A model generated the notes under the pieces. The model was not told the origin of the DNA. It worked only from the letters and a program-made list of their open reading frames with translations, and searched no databases. A stretch of DNA of 64,000 bases from Shinisaurus crocodilurus (lineage: Eukaryota; Chordata; Lepidosauria; Squamata; Shinisauridae). Position 1 is the stretch's first letter. Every line of letters begins with the position of its first letter. Shown piece after piece: positions 53,664 through 63,894 of the stretch. The DNA lies in the NCBI GenBank assembly GCA_021292165.1, contig CM037878.1:6698804-6762803 (forward strand). Reading direction: 5' to 3'. The translations under genes were made by a program, and so were the position numbers.

Positions 53664-53737
53664 TCAGTGTGCAGCTGCACATTCCATGTTGAGCAGCCAT
53701 GCTGGCTGAGAATTATGGGAGTTAGGATATCATAGGA

Positions 53738-53910
53738 TATCATGGGGTCTATAGAGTTGGAAGGGGCCTACCAGGCCATCGAGTCCAACCCCCTGCTCAA
53801 TGCAAGAAACTAGGGGAGGGGGGTCTCCCATCCAAGGAATAACCAGGCCTGACCCGGCTTAGCTTCCCACGCTCAGACAAGCTGAGCCAGCGTGAGCCAC
53901 AGGCCTGTAT
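53738..53910 (-). mobile_element. 5S rRNA-derived SINE with CR1 tail, copy 2
   Basis: At the left, the inverted CR1 end AGAGTTGGAAGGGGCCTACC and CCCCCTGCTCAATGCA. Then GGTCTCCCATCCAAGG, GGCCTGACCCGGCTTAGC and CAGACAAGCTGAGCCAGCG, the inverse of the 5S head. Confidence 0.83.
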
Positions 53911-54605
53911 TACGACATGTCTGGAGAGCACCAGGGAGGGGAAAACTGAATTAAGTTATGTCTATACTGCCCTTCAATACAAATTCCCAGGGCAGTTTAC
54001 TTTAAAAGAGAAGACAAAAACCATCACAAACAAAACAGATCCAACTGATCCCTGTTCTTCTTCATCCACAACATCTGGTATTCAGAAATATACGGTATCC
54101 TGGTTCTAGATTCTGACCCAGGATATCACACCTGGAGAATACATCCCATCACTCCAGCCTGGACACCTGATGACTTACTGCCCACGCTGGAATGAAACAC
54201 GACCCGTTTCACATTGATTTGCGCTCTCTTTGGTGCAGTTAATTTTTTACCTGGCAGCAACTGCTTTGGTCACTGAATACCTAACAGATAAGGCATGAGG
54301 ATTTATGCGACATGCTTGCAGAGAAAGAACATTTCAGATTCAATGGTGGGATGTGGAAAATTCAGCAAGGGCCCCGGGGAAGTTTAGAACAAGGAAGAAA
54401 AGGGCTCATGGGAAGAGTAGGGGGAGTGGAACCAGTGGAACCAGCCCCTGGGAGAACGAAAAGGTAATATCTGGCTGTCTGCAGGGGTAATATTTTAAGA
54501 ATAGCCATATAGCAGTGTGTGATCCCAGAGGTATCCCCACCACTAGGAACCTCTCTATTATTTCAACATACCTTTGCCATAGAACATACAAAACAAGCCC
54601 GTTGG
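53911..54605. other. Intergenic, nothing recognised
   Basis: No gene or named repeat. Confidence 0.4.
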
Positions 54606-54610
54606 GAAGC

Positions 54611-54850
54611 CAGATTACGGCTGAACATCAGGAAAACCTCATGACTGTTAGAACAATATGACAATGGAACCAACTACCTAGGGATGTGGTGGGCTCTCCC
54701 ACTCTGGAGGCATTCAAGGTGCAGCTGGACAGACATCTGTCAGGGATGCTTTGACCTGGATTCCTGCATTGAGCAGGCAGGGGGCTGGACTCGATGGCCT
54801 TGTAGGCCTCTTCCAACTCTACTATTCTACGAGTCTATGATTCTGTGAGT
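54611..54850 (+). mobile_element. CR1 LINE 3' end, plus strand
   Basis: GAACATCAGGAAAACCTCAT, GGCTCTCCCACTCTGGAGGC, CTGCATTGAGCAGG with a small GCAG duplication, then TCCAACTCTACTATTCTACG and CTATGATTCTGTG. Confidence 0.88.
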
Positions 54851-54954
54851 TGGGAGTTGGGGGCACACAGTTCTGCAGTGGTCCAGCTCTTACTTACGGG
54901 GTCAGTTCCACAGCATATCATTGGGTGACTGTGCCTCAGCACCTTGGAACTTCC

Positions 54955-55432
54955 ATTTCATTTTTTCATTACATTTATTACATTTCCCAATAGCCAAAAC
55001 TCTCTGGGCAGTTTACAAAGATTAAAAACCTTAAAATACAATATTATACACAGTATTAAAACATTTACATATAAACACACAGCGCATGCGCGCGCACACA
55101 TGCACACACACGCGCGCACACACACACACACCTAATAACACAATCGACATAAGGAGATCCAGGACCTGATTAGAAACCTCATCATATGTTGCCAAATTCC
55201 TGAGAGTAGGGGGAGGTCTTAACCTGGCACTGAAGGAGTAAAAATGTTGGTGCCAGGTGGGCCTCATTGTGGAGATTGTTCCATAATTGAGGAGGCCACC
55301 ACTGAGAAGGCTCTCTCCCTTACTGACACCTTCTGTGCCTCCCTCGGAGGAGGCACTTGGAGGAGGCACCCAGAGAAGGGCCTTAAATGATGAGCATAGT
55401 AAATGGCTAGCCTCCTGCCAGAAGAGGCACTC
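54955..55432 (-). mobile_element. Decayed LINE 3' end, minus strand
   Basis: TTCCCAATAGCCAAAACTC and CTGGGCAGTTTACAAAG at the left, an (AC)n/GCGC tract at 55078-55132, and a minus-strand RERAFSVVASSIMEQ C-terminal motif. Confidence 0.7.
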
Positions 55433-55436
55433 CATT

Positions 55437-57370
55437 GGGGTGATCTATGGGGTGCCCCAGGGCACTGTTTGGTCCCCAATAATACTTAATATTTACATGA
55501 AGCCATTGGGAGTGGTTGTTGGGAGATTTAGGGCTCTGTTTCTCTTTGACATCTGAATCAGGATAGGCCATGCACATTCTGAACCAGTGCCTGGATGTAG
55601 TTCTGGACTGGAGGAGGGCTAATATACTGAAGCTGAATCCTGATAAGACAGAGACCCGATGGGTGGGCAGTTTCCAGGTCTGGGAACTGGGCTGTTTGCC
55701 TGTTCTGGATGGGATTGCACTCCCTCTGAAGGAGCAGGTACCGTATATACTCGACTTTAAGTCTAGTTTTTCAGCACATTTTTTGTGCTGAAAAATGCCC
55801 CCTAGACTTATACGTGGGTCAGCGCCCCCCCAGGACCCCCGCCGCCACCGCAAGGGACCGCCAGGCACCCCCCTCCACCCCCAGGACCCCTGCCGCCACC
55901 CCCAGACACCCCCCGTCACCGTACCTGCTCCCGCCGCCGAAGCCCCACTTCGGAAGGGGAGGGGCGCGAAGGAGGAGAGTGAAAGAAAGGGAGCCAGGCA
56001 GGCAGGGAGGGAGGAGGAGGAAGAGCGCCGAGGAGAAGCCCGCACGCCGGAGCAGCGAACACGTCGGATTCGCGGAGCGCAGCGGAGAGGGCGCGTGGTG
56101 GACCGGCGGCTCCGTCTGCGCGGCGCCGAGGCGAGCGATCCGGCCAAAGGCGAGCGATCCAGGGGGGCGCCTGAAGTTTCCTTCCCCCCCGCCTCTCTCT
56201 CTATTTTTCTTCCGGCGGGGGGCGGAAGAAAAATAGAGAGTCCCCGCTTGCCCAGGCGCTGCTTGGGCGGAAGGGAGGAAGGGAGGAAGGTTACGGGGGT
56301 GTGGGTGGGGTGTCTGGGGTAGCGTGGGGGTGTTTGGGGGTGGCGTGGGGGTGTCTGGGGGTGGCGGCGGGGGTCCTGGGGGGGCTTTGGCAGTGGCAGG
56401 GCTTCGGCGGCAGTGGGTGCAGGTACGGGGGTGGGGGGTGTCTGGGGGTGGCAGCGGGAGTCTCCCCTCGTACATTTCCCACCCTAGACTTATACTGGGG
56501 GCAATAAGTTTTCCCAGTTTTGGGGGGTGAAATTAGGGGCCTCGACTTATGTTAGGGCCGACTTAAAGTCGAGTATATATACATAGTCTGGGAGGTGCTC
56601 CTGGATCCATCCCTGTCACTGGAGGCCCAGGTGACCTCGGTGGCCCAGAACACCCACTACCAACTTCGGTTGGTACGCCATCTACGCCCATTCCTGGATA
56701 GGGATAATCTAGCCAGGGCGATCCATGCACTGGTAACCTCAATGTTAGACTACTGCCATGCGCTCTATGTGGGGCTGCCCTTGGGCCTGGCTCAGAAGCT
56801 GTAGCTAGTGCAGAAAGCAGCAGCAAAAGTGCTCACGGGGACACCCAGCTATGCTCCCATAACACTTGTGTTTAAAGAACTGCACTGACTGTGTATTAGC
56901 TACCTAGCCATGTTCAAGGGCATGTTATTGTCATACAAAGCCCTAACAACTTGGGACCAGGATACCTAGCAGGCCGCCTTCCCTTATAGATACCCAGCTG
57001 ACTTTTGCAGTGGGGTCTCCCATCATGCTGCTTGTTCCGCAACCAACAGGATGTCACCACGTGATATCTCAAAGGTGAGCCTTCTCGGTAATGGTGCCCA
57101 CACTCTTGGGGGAAAAAACCCCCCATGCAGTTTGGGAGGTAGAAAATGTGGTATGTTTTACAGGACTCCTGGAGGAGCACTTGTTCATACAGGTTTTCTC
57201 TGGCTTGTAATTAAATGCGGTTAATCATATTTTGCTCCGTTTTACAGTTCTTCGTACTGTTTTGTATTGTTATTGTGGTTGAAATTGCTTTTAATAGTGT
57301 ATTTAATTGTGAGCCGCTTTAAGATGTTATTATATTAAGTGGTATATAGCTATAAATAAATAAATCCTCC
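55437..57370 (+). mobile_element. L2-like LINE from RT domain to tail, split by a MITE
   Basis: The first part (to 55738) codes the RT motif GVPQGTVWSPIILNIYMKPL and LDVVLDWRRANILKLNPDKT. The second part (from 56586) codes [36 protein letters not shown] and a decayed C-terminus, with a stop right after AQKL. The 3' UTR has TGTGAGCCGCTTTAAGA and an AAATAAATAAAT end. The F/YADD box segment between the two RT motifs is missing. Confidence 0.78.
55741..56583. mobile_element. TA-flanked MITE with GC-rich palindromic cargo (843 bp)
   Basis: TIR GTATATACTCGACTTTAAGT / ACTTAAAGTCGAGTATATAT between TA dinucleotides (55739-55740, 56584-56585). Removing it restores the LINE reading. Inside are a TTTTTCAGCACA hairpin (55768-55796), an 18-bp-arm hairpin CTCTCTATTTTTCTTCCG (56199-56242), and C-rich then G-rich minisatellites that are inverse to each other (about 55816-55930 and 56290-56462). 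Confidence 0.82.
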
Positions 57371-58230
57371 AAACCCAGATTTACTTGTAGGGCACATATG
57401 AGCAACCTGTGAGCTCCGTGTGGCACATGAAACACCCAAGGAGCCCCAACCACCTTTTCCCACCGGCCAGCTCATCAGCCATGACCTGGGTTGTTTGTGG
57501 GAGCAACAGCTATCTGGATTGCGACCACTGGGCAGGGGAGGCTTTAATCCTGCCCCCTCCCAGGGATGCATGCATGTGCACTTGTGTGCATGTATGTGTG
57601 GGCCCTGACCCATCACCCAGTGCAACATGTGGCCCCTGGGGCCAAAAAGATTGCCCCCTCTGCTGTGGGTATTCTGAATTTCTACATGCAAAGGCTCCTT
57701 CCTCAAACGATCCTGGCTACGCTGAGTGGATGCATCCAGATTTAATAAAACGCTCACAGCACCAAAAGAAGGTGAAAGGAAGTGTGACTGGCAGAGACTC
57801 CTTGTTTGTGCAGTGAAAGATTGTTATCCTGGGAAAGGAGGCCTCACTCTGAAATACCCCTGCTTGTGGAAGAAGCTTAATGCCTCTGATCCAAGGGGAG
57901 TGGGTTTTTTTAAAAAAAAATATCTGGGTTAGTTAGCCTGGATAGAGTCCCATTCCCATGGTCCATACTCAAAATTGCTGGTGTGGGTTGGAGAATCCAC
58001 CCTCCCCTCTAGATATTTTGGTGGAACAGGGGGAAAATCCACCATTCCCCAGCTCTTCAAAATTCTCCCAAAGTCATTATGGAGACCCATCATCATTCTA
58101 GTCCATGTTATCTTGCAGTTCCCCAGACAAGGAGATGTTCAGGGCTGACATCTCTGTGGGCTCTTCTCACCTCATTGGTTGACCAAAGGCTGCCCATGCT
58201 GAGGAGAGCTGAGATGGCGGCCCACCTGAG
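57371..58230. other. Intergenic, nothing recognised
   Basis: A (TG/CA)-rich spot near 57570-57600 and an A-run at 57912-57919. No gene. Confidence 0.4.
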
Positions 58231-58382
58231 CGGCCTTCCCCAACCTGGCCCCCTCCAGATGTGTTGGACTGCAACTCCCATCATTCCCAGACAGCATGAC
58301 AACTGGCCACGCTGGCTGGGGACGGTGGTAGTTATAGGCCAACACATCTTGAGGAGGGTGCCAGCCAGGTTGGGGAAAGCTG
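58231..58382. mobile_element. Palindromic MITE, family B (about 152 bp)
   Basis: GGCCTTCCCCAACCTGGCCC, CTCCAGATGTGTTGGACTGC and the inverted CCAACACATCTTGAGGAGG...GTTGGGGAAAGCTG. Flanks CACCTGAG / CCTTAGAA do not match convincingly. Confidence 0.75.
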
Positions 58383-58501
58383 CCTTAGAAAAAGATTCAG
58401 TCAGAGCTGCAGTTCTGGAGAGTTTCTGCTTTCAGCACCTTGGTCAGAGGCAAGATTTCTTGAGCTCAATCAAGGGAGCCTGTTTCAGAACGGGGCGTGC
58501 G

Positions 58502-58667
58502 CAGGGCTGGTGCTACCATTAGGCCAACTAGGCAGCTGCCTAGGGTGCCGGGCTAAAGGGGGCGGCAGGAGCATAGGGCTGGAGGGAGGGAGGGCTGAAG
58601 TGGGACGGGGGGGGGCGCTAAATATCTGATCTTGCCCAGGGCACCAAACTGCCTTGCACTGGCCCTG
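58502..58667. mobile_element. hAT MITE, family H, copy 2 (166 bp)
   Basis: CAGGGCTGGTGC / GCACTGGCCCTG ends. 8-bp flanks GGCGTGCG (58494-58501) and GGTGTGCG (58668-58675). Same internal blocks as 35157-35322. Confidence 0.9.
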
Positions 58668-58873
58668 GGTGTGCGTGTGCGCGCACGCGCGCTGAAGAAC
58701 CAAAGGGGGCTTTGGTGTTTCTGGGGAGCAGAGCTGCTGTGCGCTGACTGAAGAGCCCCCTGCGCTCCCCAACCCCACAGTTCTTGCCCACAAGTGTCCT
58801 GCGACTTTCTCCTCTTAAATCTAAATGGAAGCTTTTGCTGACTTAACGGGAGGGATCCATTTTTTAATTTATT

Positions 58874-59110
58874 TTTATTTATTTATTTATTATATTTATA
58901 CCCTGCCTTTTTTCCTGCAAGGAACCCAAGGCGGCTTACATAATCCTCCTCCTCCTCTCCATTTTATCCTCACAACAATCCTGTGAGGTAGGTTGGGCTG
59001 AGAGTCAGTGACTGGCCCAAAGTCACCCAGTGAGTTTCATGTCTAAGCGGGGACTAGAACCTGGATCTCCCGAGTCCCAGTCCAACACTCTCACCACTAC
59101 GCCACGCCAA
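58874..59110 (-). mobile_element. tRNA SINE with L2-like tail, minus strand
   Basis: TTTATTTATTATATTTATAC tail, CAAGGAACCCAAGGCGGC, TGACTGGCCCAAAGTCACCC, and the inverted head GTCCAACACTCTCACCACTA. Confidence 0.85.
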
Positions 59111-59214
59111 TTTTCATTGAGTGTTTCATAGGCAGGGTTGAGTGTTCTGGGTCCACTGTTTGGGATCCTTTAAAAAAAAAAAGGAATGAAAAAAGAAAAT
59201 ATGAGCATGGCCTC

Positions 59215-59420
59215 CTCTTCTCATAGGAACCGAGGACGCTGCCTTATCCCGAGCCAGACCCCGCTTGGTCCATCCAGCCCAGTCTTGTCAACACTGACCG
59301 GCAGCCGTGACTCTCCGGGGTTGCAGGCAGGACTATTTCCAACCCTTCCTGGAGATGCTGCTGGGCGTTGAACCAGGGACCTTCTGCATGCAATGCAGGG
59401 GCTTTGCCCCTCCCACATAA
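59215..59420 (-). mobile_element. tRNA-derived SINE, minus strand
   Basis: CGCTGCCTTATCCCGAGCC, CAACACTGACCGGCAGCCG, GTTGAACCAGGGACCTTCTG, CATGCAATGCAGGGGC. Confidence 0.75.
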
Positions 59421-60055
59421 CAAGCTTTTCTTTAGCACATTCTAGGATCTGTCACATTTCTTGCGTTATCTGTAATAAATATGCAAGTATCAGAACATGA
59501 GAAGAGTTTCCCCACAAGGTCAGACCAAAGGGGACCCTTCTAGTCCACAATCCAACTTCTTACACTGGCCGGCCACATCATCCTTCCTGGAGGTTCACAG
59601 ACACAGCATCAGGTCAAGCGCCTTCCCACGTGGCCGGTCCCCCAGCAATGGTATCCAGAAGCACGCTGCCTCCCCACATGGAGGCTCCATTTAGCTGCCA
59701 CGGTTGATGACCATCGTTAGAATCTATGGCACAGATAGGCCCCTCCCCCACTTCCTCCATGAATTTGTCTACTCTATTGTGTCTTTCACAACCATCTAAG
59801 GCAGGGGCCATGACCACATCTTGCGGCAGCAGCAGATTCCGTAAGTTTGGGGTTGCATGCGGAAGTACTCCCTTTTGTATCTCCTGGATGTGCCGACTAT
59901 CCATTTCATTGGGCAACCTTGAATTCTATTATTAGGACAGAGGGATATTTTATATCTCTGTGTCTGTGTCCATCTAACATCTACTCCTATCTATGAATCT
60001 ATCTATCTATCTGGTGATCCACTTTCCCCACACCATGCATCATTTCAAAAACTTC
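59421..60055. other. Intergenic, nothing recognised
   Basis: A short (CTAT)n at 59990-60012. No gene. Confidence 0.4.
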
Positions 60056-60063
60056 CTCTATTG

Positions 60064-60198
60064 CAGTGTTCTCCAACCGTGGGTCCCCAGATGTTTTTGG
60101 CCTACAACTCCCAGCATGCCCCAGCCAGCATAGCTGGCTGGGGCATGCTGGGAGTTGTAGGCCAAAAACATCTGGGGACCCAAGGTTGGAGAACACTG
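60064..60198. mobile_element. Palindromic hAT MITE, family A (135 bp)
   Basis: Complete arms and perfect duplications CTCTATTG (60056-60063, 60199-60206). Confidence 0.92.
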
Positions 60199-60237
60199 CT
60201 CTATTGTGTCCCCACTTAGTTGTCTTTTATCCTGAGC

Positions 60238-60353
60238 CAGGCTTCCACAACTTGGTGCCCTCCAGAGGTATTTGGTTGCATCTCCAGTGCTGGCTGGGAA
60301 TGATGGAAGTTGTAGTCCTACACATCCAGAGGGCACCAGGTTGGGGACGGCTG
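60238..60353. mobile_element. Palindromic MITE, family B (116 bp)
   Basis: CAGGCTTCCACAACTTGGTG, CCCTCCAGAGGTATTTGG, and the inverse ending GGTTGGGGACGGCTG. Flanks TCCTGAGC / TCTCAAAC are too diverged to call. Confidence 0.75.
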
Positions 60354-60377
60354 TCTCAAACCAAAAAGTATCAAATA

Positions 60378-60500
60378 CTTTAGCCTTTCCTCATAGGAAA
60401 AGTTGTCTTCTTCAGCCCCCTGGACATTTTGGTTGCTTTCTTCTGCACCTTTTCCAGTGTTGTGCTATGCACTTTAAGATAAAGACAAGCAGAACAGTAC
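60378..60500 (-). mobile_element. CR1/L3-like LINE remnant, minus strand
   Basis: GCCTTTCCTCATAGG, CAGCCCCCTGGACATTTTGG, TTGCTTTCTTCTGCACC, TTTTCCAGTGTTGTG correspond to the LINE region read as an E-K-V-Q-K-K-A-type stretch on the minus strand. Confidence 0.5.
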
Positions 60501-61040
60501 CCAGTATTGCAATCTAATTCAAGTTCAAGTTCAAGTTCAAGTTTATTTCTGCATTAGCCGACCAGGCTGTTGCACACATAGATAAAACAGACTACACACC
60601 TAGTTTAAAAGTGACCATTAAAAAGAACATTCAAAACACACTATTAAAATGGATATATACATATGTATTTACATGCATATATATCCTTAAGCAGCAATAT
60701 ATATGTTAAAATTATATACAAAGTTAAAACGTAAAAGGCTCAAATGCTTTTGTTAAAAAAATAAAATAAAACGGTTACTTATTATTTAAAATGGTCATTA
60801 AAATTGATTAAATTACGAGGCTCGTAAGCAAATTTAAAAAGGCTTATTTCTCTTTATCAAGGCCAGTTTTACAAACTTTGCAGTTCGATAGGATATATAA
60901 TTGATTAGTCAGTTAACAGACAGAGGACTAATCAACTACTAATTTTTAATCAGCGGGCAGCTCAGGGTGACACATATACCATACTCAGATTTGATGGTGA
61001 TGATTGGGTAGCATTTTTTCCCTGTGTCAGATTGGCAGGA
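60501..61040. other. Intergenic, AT-rich, with (TTCAAG)n
   Basis: TTCAAG repeated about four times at 60518-60542, then AT-rich sequence (TTTATTTCTGCATTAGCC) that could be a retroposon end, unassigned. Confidence 0.4.
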
Positions 61041-61043
61041 GTT

Positions 61044-61520
61044 CTAAGGATGGGGGAGAAATTAGTTCGATTTGCATTTTAATGTGAATTTATCTAATTT
61101 TGCACTTTTTAAGCAATATGTGAGCTGAAAATCAGTTATTCCTTGAAATTATCACTTCTCTGAATTTTGCAATGACATTCCCTAGCTTAAAAAAAAAAAA
61201 AACGCATACAAAAATATGTATATTAGGTGAACTTGCACACAAAAATGTACATATTTATGAGAATAACAGATTAAAAGGCATAGTAGGACTATTAAGCAAA
61301 ATGACATGCAGAAAAGCATGTATTAGGAGAAATGTGGGTAAAAATGTGTAAGAATTTTAATGCAGAAGTTTTTCTGTTTTGTTTTTTAAATTCTCAAAGT
61401 TTGGGACAAAACAAACTTAAGACTGGAAAATTTCCCACACAGTTCAAGACAAACTGAACTTAAGACTAGAAAAATGGGAAACAGAGAGGAACCAAAATTG
61501 ACAGATGGGTCCATCCCTAG
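61044..61520. repeat. AT-rich ATGTA/ATGCATA element
   Basis: CTAAGGATGGGGGAG start and GGGTCCATCCCTAG end suggest a TIR CTARGGATGG. Inside are repeated AAAAATGTGTAA / CACACAAAAATGTACATA units and an A-run. Related to 39300-39720. Confidence 0.5.
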
Positions 61521-61964
61521 TTGGGTTGCTTTGGGTTCCTTTTGCCTTCCTCTGTAATGTCTGGTGCGGCTGCCTTGCCTTGCTTGAGAGTAGATGCACC
61601 GCCGGCCTCTTTCCGTAATGCGCTGCCTCTTTGGCTGTGCCATGCGTTGTGCTACTTGATCTAGTGGTGTTGGTGTTGATATACTTTTTGTTTTGTTTTA
61701 TTTTAATGTGTTTTTGTGATGGCTGTTAACCACCTTGTGGAAAGAAGGAAGTCCAGCTGGCCCTGGGCTGGCCTAGTCACTTTCCTCAGTGCTGAATTGC
61801 CAGATTGAAGGAGCAGAACAGACTTTGAACACTTAGATAGCAGGCAGTAGCATCAGGTCACTTTTCAAGGAGATTCTGGTTTGTGATGTTAGCATCCTGG
61901 GAGCTCCAGTGGCAGAGAAATGCAGACTAAGTGCCCACTCCTTAGGTCTTCTGCTCCGGAGGCC
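61521..61964. other. Intergenic, nothing recognised
   Basis: No gene or named repeat. Confidence 0.4.
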
Positions 61965-61972
61965 CTCTAGTG

Positions 61973-62403
61973 CAGTGGTTCTCAACCTTTTTTGCCCCAT
62001 GCCCCCTTTTCACCATGTATGACAGAATGTCATTCCCCCCTTTCCAAGATTGTCTGACTTAATCTGTGCCATACAATAAAGTGTGATGTCCTGTAGATTT
62101 CATAGATCCTAGAGTTGGAAGGAGCCTACAAGGCTATCGAGTCCAACCCCCTGCTCAATGCAGGAGGAAACTAGAGGAGGGGTCTCCCATCCAAGTAATA
62201 ACCAGGCTTGACCCTGCTTAGCTTTCCACACTCAGACAAGCTGAGCCAGCGTAAGCCACGGGCCTGATTTATGTACAATCTGTAGAATTGTAATTTGTAG
62301 AAAGATCAGTATTCCAACAGTTTGAGTCTGTAGTCCCAATTCCCCCCCTGAAACCCTAAAATCCCCCCCCTGGGGGGAATTCCCCTCTGGTTGAGAACCC
62401 CTG
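61973..62403. mobile_element. hAT MITE, family I, with a nested 5S-CR1 SINE
   Basis: CAGTGGTTCTCAACC at the left and GGTTGAGAACCCCTG at the right; perfect duplications CTCTAGTG (61965-61972, 62404-62411). Interrupted by the SINE at 62098-62264. Confidence 0.9.
62098..62264 (-). mobile_element. 5S rRNA-derived SINE with CR1 tail, copy 3
   Basis: Left: CATAGATCCTAGAGTTGG and CCCCCTGCTCAATGCAGGA (CR1 end). Right: GGTCTCCCATCCAAG, CTTAGCTTTCCACACTCAG, AAGCTGAGCCAGCGTAAGCC (inverse 5S). GATTT on both sides may be the duplication. It keeps the most complete 5' head. Confidence 0.85.
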
Positions 62404-62411
62404 CTCTAGTG

Positions 62412-63065
62412 CCTGCTTCCCTCTCCCCATTAAACAATGAGGTTCTCCGTTGCTTGGGGCTGTGTGGGCTGTGTGCTAGCAGAGCGCTGTAGGTATCCTA
62501 GGAACACGTTGTCAGAGAGTCATACCGACTTTCTCCCACCCCATCCTCCAACAACTTTCTCCATCCTCCAACACCTGACCACAATTGTTTGTGGGACTTT
62601 GCATCCATTCTGTCAATGATTCATACATCACCGAATGTCTCTGAAAAGATAATAATATTAAATCATCCGGTAGAATTCAGGTCTGGACTCAACATCAAAT
62701 GTGATTTGCAGGGGGCCAAAGGATCTGAAGTTTGAGGTGCAACGTGTGTCTTCTGGATGGGCAGAAAAACCATTTGCATTCCAATGGAAGGAGCATCTCT
62801 CTCTGATCTCACCTGGTCCATGATTACTCATCAACCTGTCCAGAAGGAGGAGTTAATGAGTAACACAGCTCACCCTTCAGATATCAAGCGCAACCGACTT
62901 GTTCAAGCATGTGCTTCTTCCACTCCGGCTTTCATCTCTCAGCTTCATCCTGTCACCGTAAGAATTGGCAGCCATCGTATGAAGAGAATGACCTCTCTGT
63001 GATGGTTGCTGTAAGGGAATCCACATTGGCAAGGGTCGAAGTGTGGCAGTTTGGGCTACCATTCT
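62412..63065. other. Intergenic, nothing recognised
   Basis: No gene or named repeat. Confidence 0.4.
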
Positions 63066-63230
63066 TACGCCGGCTCAGCTTGTCTGAGCGTGGAAAGCTA
63101 AGCAGGGTCAGGCCTGGTTATTCCTTGGATGGGAGACCCCCTCCTCTAGTTTCCTGCATTGAGCAGGGGGTTGGACTCGATGGCCTTGTAGGCCCCTTCC
63201 AACTCTATCTATGAAATCTATGAGATCTAC
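63066..63230 (+). mobile_element. 5S rRNA-derived SINE with CR1 tail, copy 4
   Basis: CGCCGGCTCAGCTTGTCTG, AAGCTAAGCAGGGTCAGG, CTTGGATGGGAGACC, then CTGCATTGAGCAGGGGG and CCTTCCAACTCTATC. Same head-tail joint as copy 1. Confidence 0.85.
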
Positions 63231-63757
63231 TAGAATACAATCCCAAATGGGGATAAGGTTGGTCCTTTGTGGCTCTGAAATATATACGTCATGCCCCAAA
63301 TGCCAAATACCGGTATGAATTCTGGCCTTGAGAAGATGGGACGTTAGAACTTGGCAGAGCTGGATGGTGCCTGAGGGTGGTGGTGGGGAATGCAAATGCC
63401 CCCCCTCTCAGCGGCATGATGATGAAATAAACAATAAGCGATCATTTGCAATGTTTTCATGGCACATGACCGGACCGACGGCCATTAACAGCCTGATCCG
63501 ATGCATAATTTCTTGGAAGTAAATCCCACCGTGTTCAAAGGGACATATCTGTATGTAATTGTGCATAGGGAATTACAGCTGAGGGCCAAAATAGACATGA
63601 CTCCATGAGGTTATTGACGCCTTTAGGCCATGTGTGCTTTTAAATAAACAAACGGTGGGTGAGGGCACAGGCAACCTGCATCAGCAGGACCACCACGGTG
63701 TGGGGAAAGGGGAGCTCCCACCCTTTGCCCCTTCCATGATTCTGATCTGAATCATCC
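63231..63757. other. Intergenic with a family C-like scrap
   Basis: TTGGAAGTAAATCCCACCG (about 63514) recalls the GGAGTAAGTCCCACTG repeat. Nothing else recognised. Confidence 0.4.
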
Positions 63758-63765
63758 ACCTAGAA

Positions 63766-63894
63766 CAGTGTTCTCCAACCTTGGGTCCCCAGATGTTTTC
63801 GGCCTATAACTCCCAGCATGCCCCAGGCAGGGCATGAGGCATGCTGGGAGTTGTAGGCCAAAAACATCTGGGGACCCAAGGTTGGAGAACACAG
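63766..63894. mobile_element. Palindromic hAT MITE, family A (129 bp)
   Basis: CAGTGTTCTCC left end; right end mutated to ACAG. Perfect duplications ACCTAGAA (63758-63765, 63895-63902). Confidence 0.9.

Noticed and set aside
55795..56475. 175- to 218-codon frames on both strands
   Set aside because: Low-complexity Pro/Arg/Gly frames across minisatellites inside a MITE.
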